This document shows, in pieces, positions 45,390 to 55,382 of a stretch of 64,000 nt of DNA. The notes below the pieces were generated by a model. The model made no database searches, was not told where the DNA came from, and worked only from the letters and a program-made list of their open reading frames with translations. Numbering within the stretch: the first letter of the stretch is position 1; the number at the start of each line of letters is the position of its first letter. The stretch is from Hyaloperonospora brassicae (Eukaryota > Oomycota > Peronosporomycetes > Peronosporales > Peronosporaceae): assembly GCA_947650285.1 (NCBI GenBank), contig CANTFL010001116.1, positions 36,455-100,454 on the forward strand, in the 5' to 3' direction. The position numbers were made by a program, and so were the translations under genes.

Positions 45390-46900
45390 TGCAAGGTGAC
45401 TGACTCTAAGACCGCATAGCACGTTGCTGCACCAGCATCTGCGGCAGACGAATCATCGTCTGCTGCTAGTTCTTTGTCTTCAGCAGTGGTTGCTGCAAGG
45501 CGCATGTGGTATTACACCTCATGCACACGTCGACACCGAGTAAGGGGTCAGCTACTCTGGCGATTCATCTGTGTCTGACTCGGGGAAGGCTATCGAGGCA
45601 TCTCGATCACCTGCGGTGACTCGTCCATCAAGATATCTGACGAACGAACGGACTCGCGACATGCGTTACAGTCTGTTTGGCAGTGATGATGGTTACGGTG
45701 ATGAGTATGTTAACTCATCACGACAGTAACCTCGTGCGCCTTCGCATGAGCGCGTTGACGATGGCGCGAGCCGTCGTCATAATGAAACCCGTGGTATCGA
45801 CGAAGGTATTGCGTTTAAGCGTTATGAGCTGAAGCTGTGGCGTTTGACCGAATAATTATCAAACACTTGTTCCACGAGACAAACCAGCACCATCAAAATT
45901 CATTATTCGATGCGAGTGAAAATTATGGGTTAAGTACAATCGCGAAGAACTTTCGCGCTGAAGAAGACATCTATCGCGTTGCGTTCCGTAACCATCGATG
46001 GTACAAAGGTAACCAAAAGCGTGAAAAAGCCTCGATTTCGGCGGTGTGGGGCGCGTTCGTCTAAAATGTCAAGCATTTTCGACGAGAAGTGTGCCTTCTA
46101 ACCTTGGAGCAGTACGCATCACGTTTGAAAAGCGAACGATAATCAGTGCAAGGTACCGGATACATCGTTTCTTGCGCAAGGCAGGCATTCATTGCCTCAC
46201 ATGGTGTAACAATTGAGCGAGCTATGTTTAGAACTCGCAACGTGCACAAAGGGGCGTTATTCCTTTATTTTTATCTAGGGAAGGGCTCACATCTTGGCTG
46301 AAATGCGGGACGCGATTGCAAACTTGAAATCCGTCTACGAGCGTCAAAATTGCGTTTTTTTTATGGACCTAAGAAACAATTTGATGAGTCTCGTCGTACT
46401 TGCTGACAAGCCCTTAACATCAGCCAGCAGCTGGGGTCGTTGCTCCCAGATGTCAATCGATGGAGGATACCCCCTCCAGCAGACAAGGTAACTTGTCCGC
46501 TCCCCATTTTTTACGCGGTGGATCAAGATACGCCTTACATGAAAGCTTCGACCACCGTGAGAATTTACCAGCGGCTCCGGTGGTGGTGAAAAGACCAGGT
46601 CCAGCTCAGCCGCCGGGCCTGCAGGAGATTTTCGCTCGCCACGATCAATTCCTGACTGATCGGGGGACGACATGTAGCTTGATTACCATCGTCGGCACGA
46701 ATTGCAGGTGACCCTGCGACGTCTCCGTACCGATCGGTAGAAAGACTGATCGGAATTAGCGTTCTCTCAAATTAAAAACGAACGCGCGAATCGCCACTTG
46801 CGCGACGAGCTTGAGGCAGCTCGTCACGAAATTGCGTAACTGAGGGAACAAGATGAGAAGTACGGTTTGTGATTGCAAGAATCTTTTCGGGACGTTTGAG
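45390..46900 (+). pseudogene. Antisense ORF (aORF) of Gypsy-3, decayed
   Basis: Plus-strand remains in the same order as in copies 1a and 1b: VSYSGDSSVSDSGKA (45550-45600), a decayed acidic stretch, NSLFDASENYGLS..FRAEEDIYRVAFRNHRW (45895-46005), ISAVWGAFV (46040-46062), and a Pro/Gly-rich stretch antisense to the chromodomain (46500-46625). The coiled-coil part (46620-46870) is heavily mutated. Multiple stops. Confidence 0.6.
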
Positions 46901-47141
46901 CGTGCCGGCTGTCTTATTTATCGAAATAGACCTCGTTTTGATAGTACGGGCGGAGACGACCAACAAAAATCGTAGGATGCGTTCGCATCCTGCGAGGCAA
47001 CTCAATCGTGTATGCATTGCCCTTGCAGTGCAACACACGACATAGACCAATGTATTTCGGCAGTAATTCACTACTGCCGACATTAGTGACTGCATGTCCA
47101 GGTAGGTTTGCCATAGACAGTAACACTTGATCGTTGACCAT
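46344..47141 (-). pseudogene. Gypsy-3 chromodomain and integrase C-terminal tail
   Basis: The tail (47141-46914) reads NVGSSELLPKYIGLCRVLH and RTHPTIFVGRLRPYYQ. The chromodomain (46580-46440) reads FHVRRILIHRVKNGERTSYL then CWRGYPPSIDIWEQRPQL, with aromatic cage-type positions and the W-R-G-Y core, ending at a stop near 46344. A frameshift lies between them. The chromodomain presumably steers integration toward marked chromatin. Confidence 0.82.
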
Positions 47142-47639
47142 AAATGAAAGAACAGTTGCTATTCCATTACTATCTGCGTATCGTTTCTAACGGTCCACCG
47201 CATTTCCGATGGAGTCCTACATGAAATGGACTACCCCTCTTGAGTCAGCAGGAAATTCTCTGTTGACTCGTTGCTGTGTATTTTGTACACTTCGTACGCC
47301 CTGCTATAAGATTATAATTTTCTTGAGCGAGGGTGTTTACTTCCTCGCTGGCATAATCGTTGACGATGATATATATGCCGCCATCGTTATCGGTGTCTGA
47401 TGTAGCAGCAGTTCCATCTCTACTGCTAGGATCGACTTCGTCGATGTTGTGGTGGATGATGATCCTCGTTTCTTGAGGCGATAGCGACTCTCCATTGGCG
47501 CCCGGACGACCGACTGATGGAGGGGGTACCCCGATTTCGTACTCTGTGTCTTCTTGATCACCTTGTGTACCCGTCGGTGGGGCGGATTTCGCTCTTCTTG
47601 ATGGATTCGAGTTGAAGCTGAAGTTGATCTTATGGGGAA

Positions 47640-48600
47640 TGGATGTTGATCGGGTCAGAATTCTACACCCGGTCAAACGTGGTGTAGGTTGAGTGGAAAT
47701 TCTTCACTAGATTGCGTGTATACACAGGCCCTCTACCATAGTCGCCTTTGTCCAAGGATGACGATTGATGCGCAAGCCTTCTAATCAGTTTGGCCGTCTC
47801 GCGATCTTTTATCTGAACCGTTAGGTTCACTGCGTCCAATCGCAGGGGTGAGAATTGACGTTCTGCCTGGCCACACAATCCAAAGGCGATGTTTGTAGAG
47901 ACGCGGGTGACTCTCGATTCAACGGGAGTCCAAAGATTCTGCCCGGGAGAAGTCGACGCGTGTCTTTTGTTGCAAATTCAATTCTGTTTAATGCAACCAA
48001 CTAAATCCAAAACCTATGATTGTGCCTATCTGTTCGCTATTTCAACTGTTTCGTATCACATGTCTATGTAACTCAATGATTGCATCATGTCGTTCACAGC
48101 AGATACTCGGGTGGCAGACACCTCCGTAGTAGATCGCTATGCAGTGGATTGCTAGGTAGTGGATCGCTCGGTAGCGGATCGCTCATGTAGCGGATCGCTC
48201 GGGTAGTGGATCGCGGTATGTGTTTTACACCAGTTATTTTTTCGCACAATCAGCGGTACACACCCAGGATAGATCGTGGTCAATCTCTCGAGTCTCTGAT
48301 TAAGAATCCACCGTCATATCACTGCCACTTCTGAGACCTCACACGTTTGATAACCTTGATTGTCCACTCCTTCAGCCGGCCTCTATATTCGTTCATCATC
48401 CATTGTCGTTATCGATCACGTAACCCAGCTTTTGTTCACCTCTCGAGTGATCCGGTCCTTGTAGTTTGGTGATTCAACCTCTTGAACGCGGGTCGTGATC
48501 GGTCTATCGTCGCCCCTTGACTATACATCTTCTTGACCTTTAGATAGATCAATCGGCATAACTTCAACAGTCGTTTTTATTCACTCGGTTGGTTAATTAC
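47640..48600. other. Foreign segment inside Gypsy-3, possible retroelement LTR plus leader
   Basis: Relative to Gypsy-1b, the integrase region of Gypsy-3 is interrupted by about 1 kb of unrelated sequence. It includes TGTAGAGACGCGGG at 47893 and TTAATTACA ending near 48601, which could be LTR edges, and a minus-strand frame (47878-47663) of 71 codons with KDRETAKLIRRLAHQSSSLD that looks gag-like but is not identified. No target-site duplication was established. The boundaries are estimates. Confidence 0.4.
48128..48215. repeat. Short tandem repeat, GTAGyGGATCGCTCG unit
   Basis: Five to six imperfect units of about 15-18 bp of the type GTAGTGGATCGCTCGG, GTAGCGGATCGCTCAT, GTAGCGGATCGCTCGG in direct orientation within the foreign segment of Gypsy-3. 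Confidence 0.75.
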
Positions 48601-48741
48601 ATTCCTCGTGTTAACGGGCGCATTTCCAAGCGCGCTCCACCAATCAAATTAATTTGTCACGAAATGCGGTTGGCACGATCCACACTTTCCATCATTCTTG
48701 GTCTGCTCTTCTACACAATGTCGACATTATCGATATTGACA

Positions 48742-49321
48742 TCAAAAGTATCGACATGTGCGACGATACGTGATGAGCAAGATCCAAAAAACTTTTTGCT
48801 TGAACGACCCCCCCCTTAACCCATTGTCACTCTGTATGAGGTCGGAAATACGTGGGTGGCGTATGACATTCACGTAGAACTTTGTGTGCGTCGTGGACGC
48901 ATGCACGGAATTATTGATAGCGAATTCGACTATCGGCAATAACTCACTCCAACTCGAAAAGGTGTAAACGTATCTTCATATTGTTATTTCGAGGAAAACT
49001 TTACAAGTTCTGTCAGACCATCCGTTTCGGGATCGCCAGAGGGGTGGACATCTTTAACCGCGATTTCAAAGCGCGGAATACATACTGCCAAAACTTTGCC
49101 GTGGACCGAGAGTCACAGTCGGACACGAATTCACGGGGTAACTCGTGGAGTCGAAACACTGTGTCGATGAAGACACGCGCACAGCCGTGTGCGGTGATCG
49201 ACCCGAAGACTGCATCAAGATGCACCATCTTGCTAAAACGATCCAAAAACAAAAGAAAACCATTATTCTTGTAAGTGCCTTCGGTAACTTTGAAGAAAAA
49301 GTTCATATAACGGGATCCCAA
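48742..49321 (-). pseudogene. Gypsy-3 integrase core, broken
   Basis: Minus strand from 49321: GFLLFLDRFSKMVHLDAV, ITAHGCARVFIDTVFRLH, REFVSDCDSRSTAKFW (the DRDPRF motif reads DCDSRS), then a frame change into PETDGLTELV (~49030), which keeps the catalytic Glu, and MPIVEFAINNSVHASTTHT (~48939-48880). The copy is recognisable but frameshifted. Confidence 0.75.
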
Positions 49322-49899
49322 CGCTCTGCCGGGACCGGTAGATGTTGCAATGGTGCACGGGATGAAGTACTAGGCTTCGCCCGTTGACAGACCTCGTAAG
49401 AAATATTCTTCTTGCGCACAAACGGATTCTGGCGTGGCCAGTAAATAAACACGACTAACCGTAAGGTAGAACTTTACCTACCACGATGCCCGCCTGATGG
49501 TGGATCGTAACATTTTAACATGATTAGTAAACGCAGACCACCATGATCGGGAACGGCGGCACGAGGAGTGTCGTCGGCAACTGCTGTGTGGTACAGCAGA
49601 CCAGTGAGAGTCGTCTACCAACATACAGGAACGTTATTGAGCCAGCTAATCCGACGAATAATTTCGGAGATAGGCTCGCAAGGTGTACCATTAAACGAAG
49701 GAGATTCGTACATCCTGCGTATACTTTCCGCACGTCGTAATATAGAGGTGAAGACTACACACTGTTTGACAGCGCCGCAACAGTGGGCAAGGTATCACTA
49801 TTGACGCGTGTAGTCGGCTCGGAATCGGTTCGACGTGATAGTGCATCGGCGGAAACATTGAGCCGTACTGGTTTGCATTTACGGAACAGTTGTACTCCG

Positions 49900-51213
49900 C
49901 GAAGAAATTAAGACATCTTGCTATTCTCTGTGAGAGGTGTGGACTGTGTACGGCCGCGCGTAGTGACGCATGGTCCGTATCGACAATGAATGGGCTATAT
50001 CCTAACAGATAGAAGTAAAACTTAGCCAGTGTTTACTTCATGGAAAGGAATTTCTTGTCATGCGCGGGGTAATTACGCTTAGCTGATTGCAGATAACGCG
50101 ATTGATAAACAGATGACGCGCTCCGCGCCGTCTATGTCATTCTGCATCAACGAACAGTCGATTGCGGCATCATTGACGTCGCGGCCCACATGAAATAGTC
50201 TATCCGAATTTACAATCGCCAATATTGGCGATTGCATCAAGCTCTGCTTTAAAATCCAAATAGAACGCTGACAGTCAGCGGTTCATGACCACTTCAAATT
50301 TATCTTGAGATAGCAAGAAATATGCACAGTCATCACGGCGTAGATGCGAGAGATGTTGTTTAAGTACGCCGCTATCCCAAGGAACTCACGAAGTCCCTTG
50401 ACATGGACTGGCCCAAAACCAGTCGGTAACCGCCTTTACCTCTTTGGGATCAGGGCAAACGTCGTTTCTTATCACGATGCATCCAAAAAGTGGTATTTCG
50501 CTAGCCGTAAATATACACTTCTTGAGGTTGGCATACAACTTCTGCTTGCGCATAATTTGAAAAACCCGACGAACGTGAGTTCTATGAACTTCCACGTCCG
50601 TTTTTCCGTACATAGCCCGGCTATGGACGAACACATCGTCAAAGTATCTCGGTGCGAAATACCGCACCGATCTCAACAGATTTGTGACATATCTGTTGAA
50701 TGTTGCAGGAGCGTTACTCAGCCCCTGTGGCACCAATAGCCACTCCTACATCATACCGCTGGGGGTACTCACTGCCGTGAACGGGATATCCCGTTCACGC
50801 ATTAGGAACTGATAGAATTCATCCATCATATTTATGGACGATAAGATGGTACTCTTTGACATAAAATCTATGATCACGTCCTTCCTCGGTATTGGCGTCT
50901 TAGCCGGTACCGTTGGAGCATTGAACTCGTTGAGTGCATGCACAATCTTCCATCATGCTGTAGCCTTTCGCACACAGGAGGTCGGAGAGCTGTGAGGGGA
51001 AGCGGATTCGCTCACATGGTCTGCTGCCAAGCGATCGGCAAAGAAATTGTCGATTGCTAGCACCTGTTCACGAGGCAGTGGCCACTGCCTCATGACACAG
51101 TACTTCGATCCCGGTTTGATCTCGATCTCGTGTCGAGTGCCATTATCCTTAGGCAACTCACAAGGCAAGGATTCACAGAATACATCCTTGAGTTCGATCA
51201 AATCAATATACAA
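49900..51213 (-). pseudogene. Gypsy-3 reverse transcriptase and RNase H
   Basis: Right to left: ELPKDNGTRHEIEIKPGSKY and QWPLPREQVLAIDNF (51213-50953); the RT fingers KTPIPRKDVIIDFMSKSTIL (50943-50746); the palm LVPQGLSNAPATFNRYVTNL with intact YFDD (RYFDDVFVHSRAM, ~50640-50600); KLYANLKKCIFTASEIPLFG; then decayed RNase H near 50040-49900. Between the RT fingers and palm lies a 24-bp perfect palindrome (50776-50799). Confidence 0.8.
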
Positions 51214-51802
51214 AGATTTGCCTGAAGCTACTTCCAGAATTGAGTCGTTTATCGCTCAATCCGAGTCTTCCCATCAGTGACGCTTTTGTCCATCGATGAG
51301 CTGCTGACAACTCGTTTGGTCTTAGTGAACACCATTGCCGATCGAACATCGATGACGTTTTCGTCCTCCGCGACGAGTACACAGATCAGCTTGACTTTGC
51401 CACTGCGCAGATCACGCAATAACCCTTTTGGTTTAGTGCTGGCAATTGAGTTATCTCCGAAGTTAAGTTCAAAGTCACAACCAGATAAAGTGTGTAAGCG
51501 CCTACGCTTGATCCGTCATTAATGAAGACATTAAATGTCTCGATTAATTCTTAAGAAATTACATCCACAGGATGCTGGGGAGCTATGTTCAAAATTTAGT
51601 GATCATCTACACTGTGTTATTGTACCGTCGTGCTATCGACCGTACCACAAGTGAGGTTATCGGACTCACTCGCAGTACATCCACATGAATGTGGGAGTTC
51701 CAAGATGTTCTTCAGATGGTCATCTGATGAAAAAGTGTCAGGCATCGTTTCTCATCGATGCTGCCATCTCACTCTTGGCTCGTACCGTCTGAGCCAAGGT
51801 AA

Positions 51803-52285
51803 TCACAGGATGACACCAAACTTGTCATCCAGATCCAGTTCGATGAATCCATCATCGTACTGTTCGTCCTCTAACGTGTAGTGGATTCCTACTACACATT
51901 TCTTAACGGTTATCGATGCGCCTGTTGCTAGGCGAACCGTCATTCTCGTTGGAGGGATCTCCCGCTCCACGAAGTTGAGACTTCCAACTTCTAGTGACTG
52001 GCGGCAAACAAAGTTGTTCGACGCCCCACAGTCAACTAGGGCGCGAATCGACAAGTCCTTTGTCAATTTTAATGTCGAGGTGATGAGGGATACCTCATTA
52101 CCAGGTGTATAGACACGCAGAGACTGTGTCGCGGGAGCAACCTTTGTCAAGGTGTTTGCGAATTTTCTTGATGTTGCTGGATTAGTAGGGCACCTCGCCC
52201 CTACTGACCCCGACCATTGTTTGATGGCCCCCCGTTTCACATCCCTCTTCCTTTGTGCACGTCCTACCTGCGGGCGTCCCTGCAC
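51803..52285 (-). pseudogene. Gypsy-3 protease and gag C-terminus
   Basis: An open minus-strand frame of about 160 codons. It begins in a basic gag-like tail (AQRKRDVKRGAIKQWSGSVG) and continues to the retropepsin: LSIRALVDCGASNNFVCRQS (~52060-52000), where the catalytic D-S/T-G reads D-C-G, then ERE..PTRMTVRLATGASITV and ELDLDDKFGVIL. Homology to a Gypsy element ends at about 52290; the rest of gag and the 5' LTR are missing. Confidence 0.78.
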
Positions 52286-52290
52286 ACACC

Positions 52291-53819
52291 CGACTGAGCC
52301 AACATGAACGCCCCGATCATCACATACCTATGCATGGTGAAATCATACATCCATAATGCGCTCTGTCCATTGCATTTAGCCCTTACTACACGACGGTTGT
52401 TGTACGCTAATCACGCTATGTACCATAAATGAGGTCCGACGATTGCGCCCACCGAAGGCATAGTTGTAAAAGAGATTCGAAAATGTGATGATCTGACTGA
52501 AAAGGACCAAAGTTTTGTGTTGTGGACATTTTAGCTCTCAAGAAGGAACACGCACAATCAGCTGCACCCACGGCGTCCTGCATGGTAAGCACACTCTGCA
52601 CAAGCGATTCATCTCAATTGTACATTTTGCCGGTGTACGTTCTCTACGTGCGCCATTGTCAACACGCATTCCGGAATTCTGCAAAAACGTCCAGCGTCAG
52701 CGCGAACAGTTCTTTAGGGTGCGGGGTGGACGGCTAGCGAGCGGTCTGTCACCAGCCTTATTGGTCGGTAGTGTTGTGCTCTTAGTCTCGCCACCCGAAA
52801 CCGAGATCGAACCTCATAGCAACGTTGGGAATATGAGATGCTACTTGCATCTCGTCATGTGGCGCTACTTGCTCGATCATGGCGTTGTATAATCTGATCA
52901 ATAACAGCTTATCACACCGGCCTATGACGCTGACAATGCGAGTCAAGCGGTACTATGTGCCGTGACTAGACAATTCGCAGGTCGATCACTGCGTGTGCAG
53001 GTAAAATGAGTCGAATCGATTAGTGCTATGGAGCTGCTTCCGTATTAGTTTCCAGATGTGTCGATTTGATCGACGAAGCTTCGCGCAAAAGTCAAGCGGT
53101 CCAGTCTGATGTTCAGCGCTTTTCACACGACATGATTCTGGCTGCCAGACGGCGTTACACTCCATCGCGGCTGTCTTTGTGTTTTTGGCTGTCGATCGAG
53201 AAGAAAGGTCAATGTCGACGTCCGTAATACGGTGGCGTCAACCTCCAGCTTTCGGTTCGTACAAACGACGATCCAGCCGGATAGTACAGTACGGCTCGAA
53301 GCGACGCTCCACTTGACGCCATATCGAAGTCAATAGGGACCATTTCCACGCGCGACCCTGCATTACACACATGCTCTGAGTCGGCCTCCGTTTTCAACAG
53401 CGAATGCCTATTGGCGAAACGTTGAATCCCTCGTTTGTTGTGACGCTCGCAGGCTGCAGAGAGAGCCGCGCTGAAACCCACCGGGCATTAGTATCGGTGC
53501 TAGAGCGACTTGCGTGCGGTCCTTTCCACGTTTCAGCTCTCGCTAAACGGTTGTTACAGAAAAAGTATGGCACGAGCACTCGGATTTGCCCTGCGCTGAA
53601 ACCATTTGCACGTACAACGGTCTGCTGGCTGGTTCGAGGACTCAAGCTGTCGTCACACCCGCAACCCCAACGCACGATCCCGCGATCATCGAGTAGCGCG
53701 ATTGTGTCCCACTTTGACAATTGCTCTGCTAACGCCAGCGCCAGCATTCGCTCGGAGAGCCCACTCAGGCGTTTGCGCGATTATACAGATACACATCGAG
53801 TAAAGTTGCAAAACAAGCG
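52291..53819. other. Intergenic region, no gene recognised
   Basis: About 1.5 kb between the truncated Gypsy-3 and the first sugar transporter. A few frames of 80-145 codons occur (for example 53404-53841 plus and 53394-53747 minus) but they overlap each other on opposite strands, show no motif and look fortuitous. The 3' part should hold the transporter promoter. Confidence 0.5.
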
Positions 53820-55382
53820 ATGGAGTTCACTCCAACAATGAGCACTACAAATCACATTTGGCTCGCCCCGACACCCGTTGACGTGGAAGCACCGAAACGC
53901 AACGGTTTGGTGGTCCCACCGAGCCGACGCATGTATGTCAATATCCTCGTCGCCGTACTGCAGTCAGTGCAATTCGGCTGGTCTACTTCTCAGATGAACA
54001 ATTCGATCTTCAACAACGAGGCTGACTGCAACGCAAGACCCGTCGCACCCGGCACGTGCCTCATGTTTCCCGGTCATACCAAGTCAGAGTGGACCATTGC
54101 TGTGAGTTCTTGGATCGTCGGAGGTATGATTGGCAGTCTCTTGACCGGACGCGTCTCGAATAAGTTTGGACGCAAGCCGACAATGATGGCCAACTGCATC
54201 TTCATGATCGTGGGCGCCCTCGTGCAGGCAACTTCCAGTACCATATCAATTTTCACTATCGGGCGCTTCTTCGCGGGCATTGCTGCGGGCGGTTCCACTG
54301 CAGTCATTCCCGGATTCATTGGTGAGATTTGTCCACCGCATCTTCGATGCAAGTTGGGTGTGTGCTTTCAGATATCGATCACGGTCGGCCATCTTCTAGT
54401 TGCAGTCGCGTTCTTCTTTGCAAGCACAAGTCTTGGCTGGCGATTCATTGCGGCCTTCCCGGTGGTGTTAGCGTTTCTGTTCTTGGTGCTGGCACCTTTC
54501 GTTTTGGTCGAAAGTCCGGCGTGGTTGTTGACGGTTGGACAACCAGCGCGAGCGGAAATTGAAATGGGGCGTCTCTATGGGTCGGACAACGTGTTTCTGA
54601 CAAAGAACTGGATGACACAGGACGAGGTGGCACCCCGGGTAGGCGTGGGCAGCGAGTATATCATGCCGATGCAAGACCTGGCGATGTCGATGTCAAAGGA
54701 CGCAAACAAGCAGCGCAGTTTTACAAAACTATTCTCGCCCGCCATTAGACGGCAACTTTTGGTAGCTATCGGTGTGGCCGGAGCGCAGCAGCTCACAGGC
54801 ATCAATGCTGTGTTCTTGTATTCGTCTGGTATATTTAAGCAAGCAGGGCTCGCGGACGGCCGCATCGGTGTAGTTCTGGTCAATTTCGTGAACGTCTTGC
54901 CGACGTTGTTCTGTGGCTTGCTGTCAGCACGTTTTGGAAACCGCAAACTCATCCTGTTCGGGTTTGGAGGCATGTTTTTGAGTGCAGCTGGTATGACGGC
55001 TTCGCTAGTTGGCAGTGCACCCGCGTTTGCGATCGTGTTTACAGCTCTCTACGTGACCACGTTTGGCTCGAGTCTCGGACCATTGTCATGGGGAGTGATG
55101 GCGGACCTTTTTCCCGATGACGTTCGGGCCATGGGCTGCTCAATTTGCGTGGGTTGCAGCTGGCTATGCAGCCTTTCAGTGGGCGTAGGTTATCCGTACA
55201 TTGCCGCCACCTTTGGAAACTACAGCTTCGTGCCTTTCTTGTGCACTGTGACGATGGCATTCCTGTTTGTACAAAGCTACGTTCCAGAGACATACGGTAA
55301 GACCATCCAGCAGATTCAGGATGAGTTCCAAGCGCGTAGGAATCAAAAATCACGTAGCAGTCAGATCGCTGTTCTTGGATGA
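53820..55382 (+). CDS. MFS sugar transporter (SP family, GLUT-like), copy A
   Basis: Single-exon frame of 520 residues with about 12 hydrophobic segments, the normal length of the family. The ATG at 53820 has G at -3 and +4; the ATG at 53838 (MSTTNH) is an alternative. SP-family signatures: NKFGRKPTMM in loop 2-3 (res 114-123), GRFFAGIAAG (148-157), VESPAWLL after TM6 (230-237), a long cytoplasmic loop (240-300), QQLTGINAVFLYSS in TM7 (323-336), NRKLILFG in loop 8-9 (374-381) and VPETYGKT after TM12 (~489-496). Expected in the plasma membrane, importing hexoses, probably with H+; substrate cannot be fixed. STSQMN and CNARPV...TCLMFPGH in the TM1-TM2 loop are shared with copy B and with the fragment at 58.8 kb. 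Confidence 0.93.
   Translation: MEFTPTMSTTNHIWLAPTPVDVEAPKRNGLVVPPSRRMYVNILVAVLQSVQFGWSTSQMNNSIFNNEADCNARPVAPGTCLMFPGHTKSEWTIAVSSWIVGGMIGSLLTGRVSNKFGRKPTMMANCIFMIVGALVQATSSTISIFTIGRFFAGIAAGGSTAVIPGFIGEICPPHLRCKLGVCFQISITVGHLLVAVAFFFASTSLGWRFIAAFPVVLAFLFLVLAPFVLVESPAWLLTVGQPARAEIEMGRLYGSDNVFLTKNWMTQDEVAPRVGVGSEYIMPMQDLAMSMSKDANKQRSFTKLFSPAIRRQLLVAIGVAGAQQLTGINAVFLYSSGIFKQAGLADGRIGVVLVNFVNVLPTLFCGLLSARFGNRKLILFGFGGMFLSAAGMTASLVGSAPAFAIVFTALYVTTFGSSLGPLSWGVMADLFPDDVRAMGCSICVGCSWLCSLSVGVGYPYIAATFGNYSFVPFLCTVTMAFLFVQSYVPETYGKTIQQIQDEFQARRNQKSRSSQIAVLG

Larger units (their letters stand above)
44845..52290 (-). mobile_element. Gypsy-3 chromodomain retrotransposon, 5' truncated
   Basis: Left end: a 3' LTR (44845-45251) and PPT complement CCATCCTTCCCTTTGG. 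Order to the right: antisense ORF, chromodomain, integrase tail, a ~1-kb segment foreign to the sister copy 1b (about 47640-48600), integrase core, RNase H, RT, PR and a gag remnant ending near 52290. No 5' LTR is found. It preserves the empty target site of the Copia insertion (51651-51655). YFDD is intact in RT, but integrase and aORF frames are broken. Confidence 0.85.

Noticed and set aside
53394..53841. Opposing frames of 117-145 codons upstream of transporter A, considered as a small gene or secreted effector
   Set aside because: No signal peptide, RxLR or other motif; both strands are open in the same DNA, typical of chance frames.
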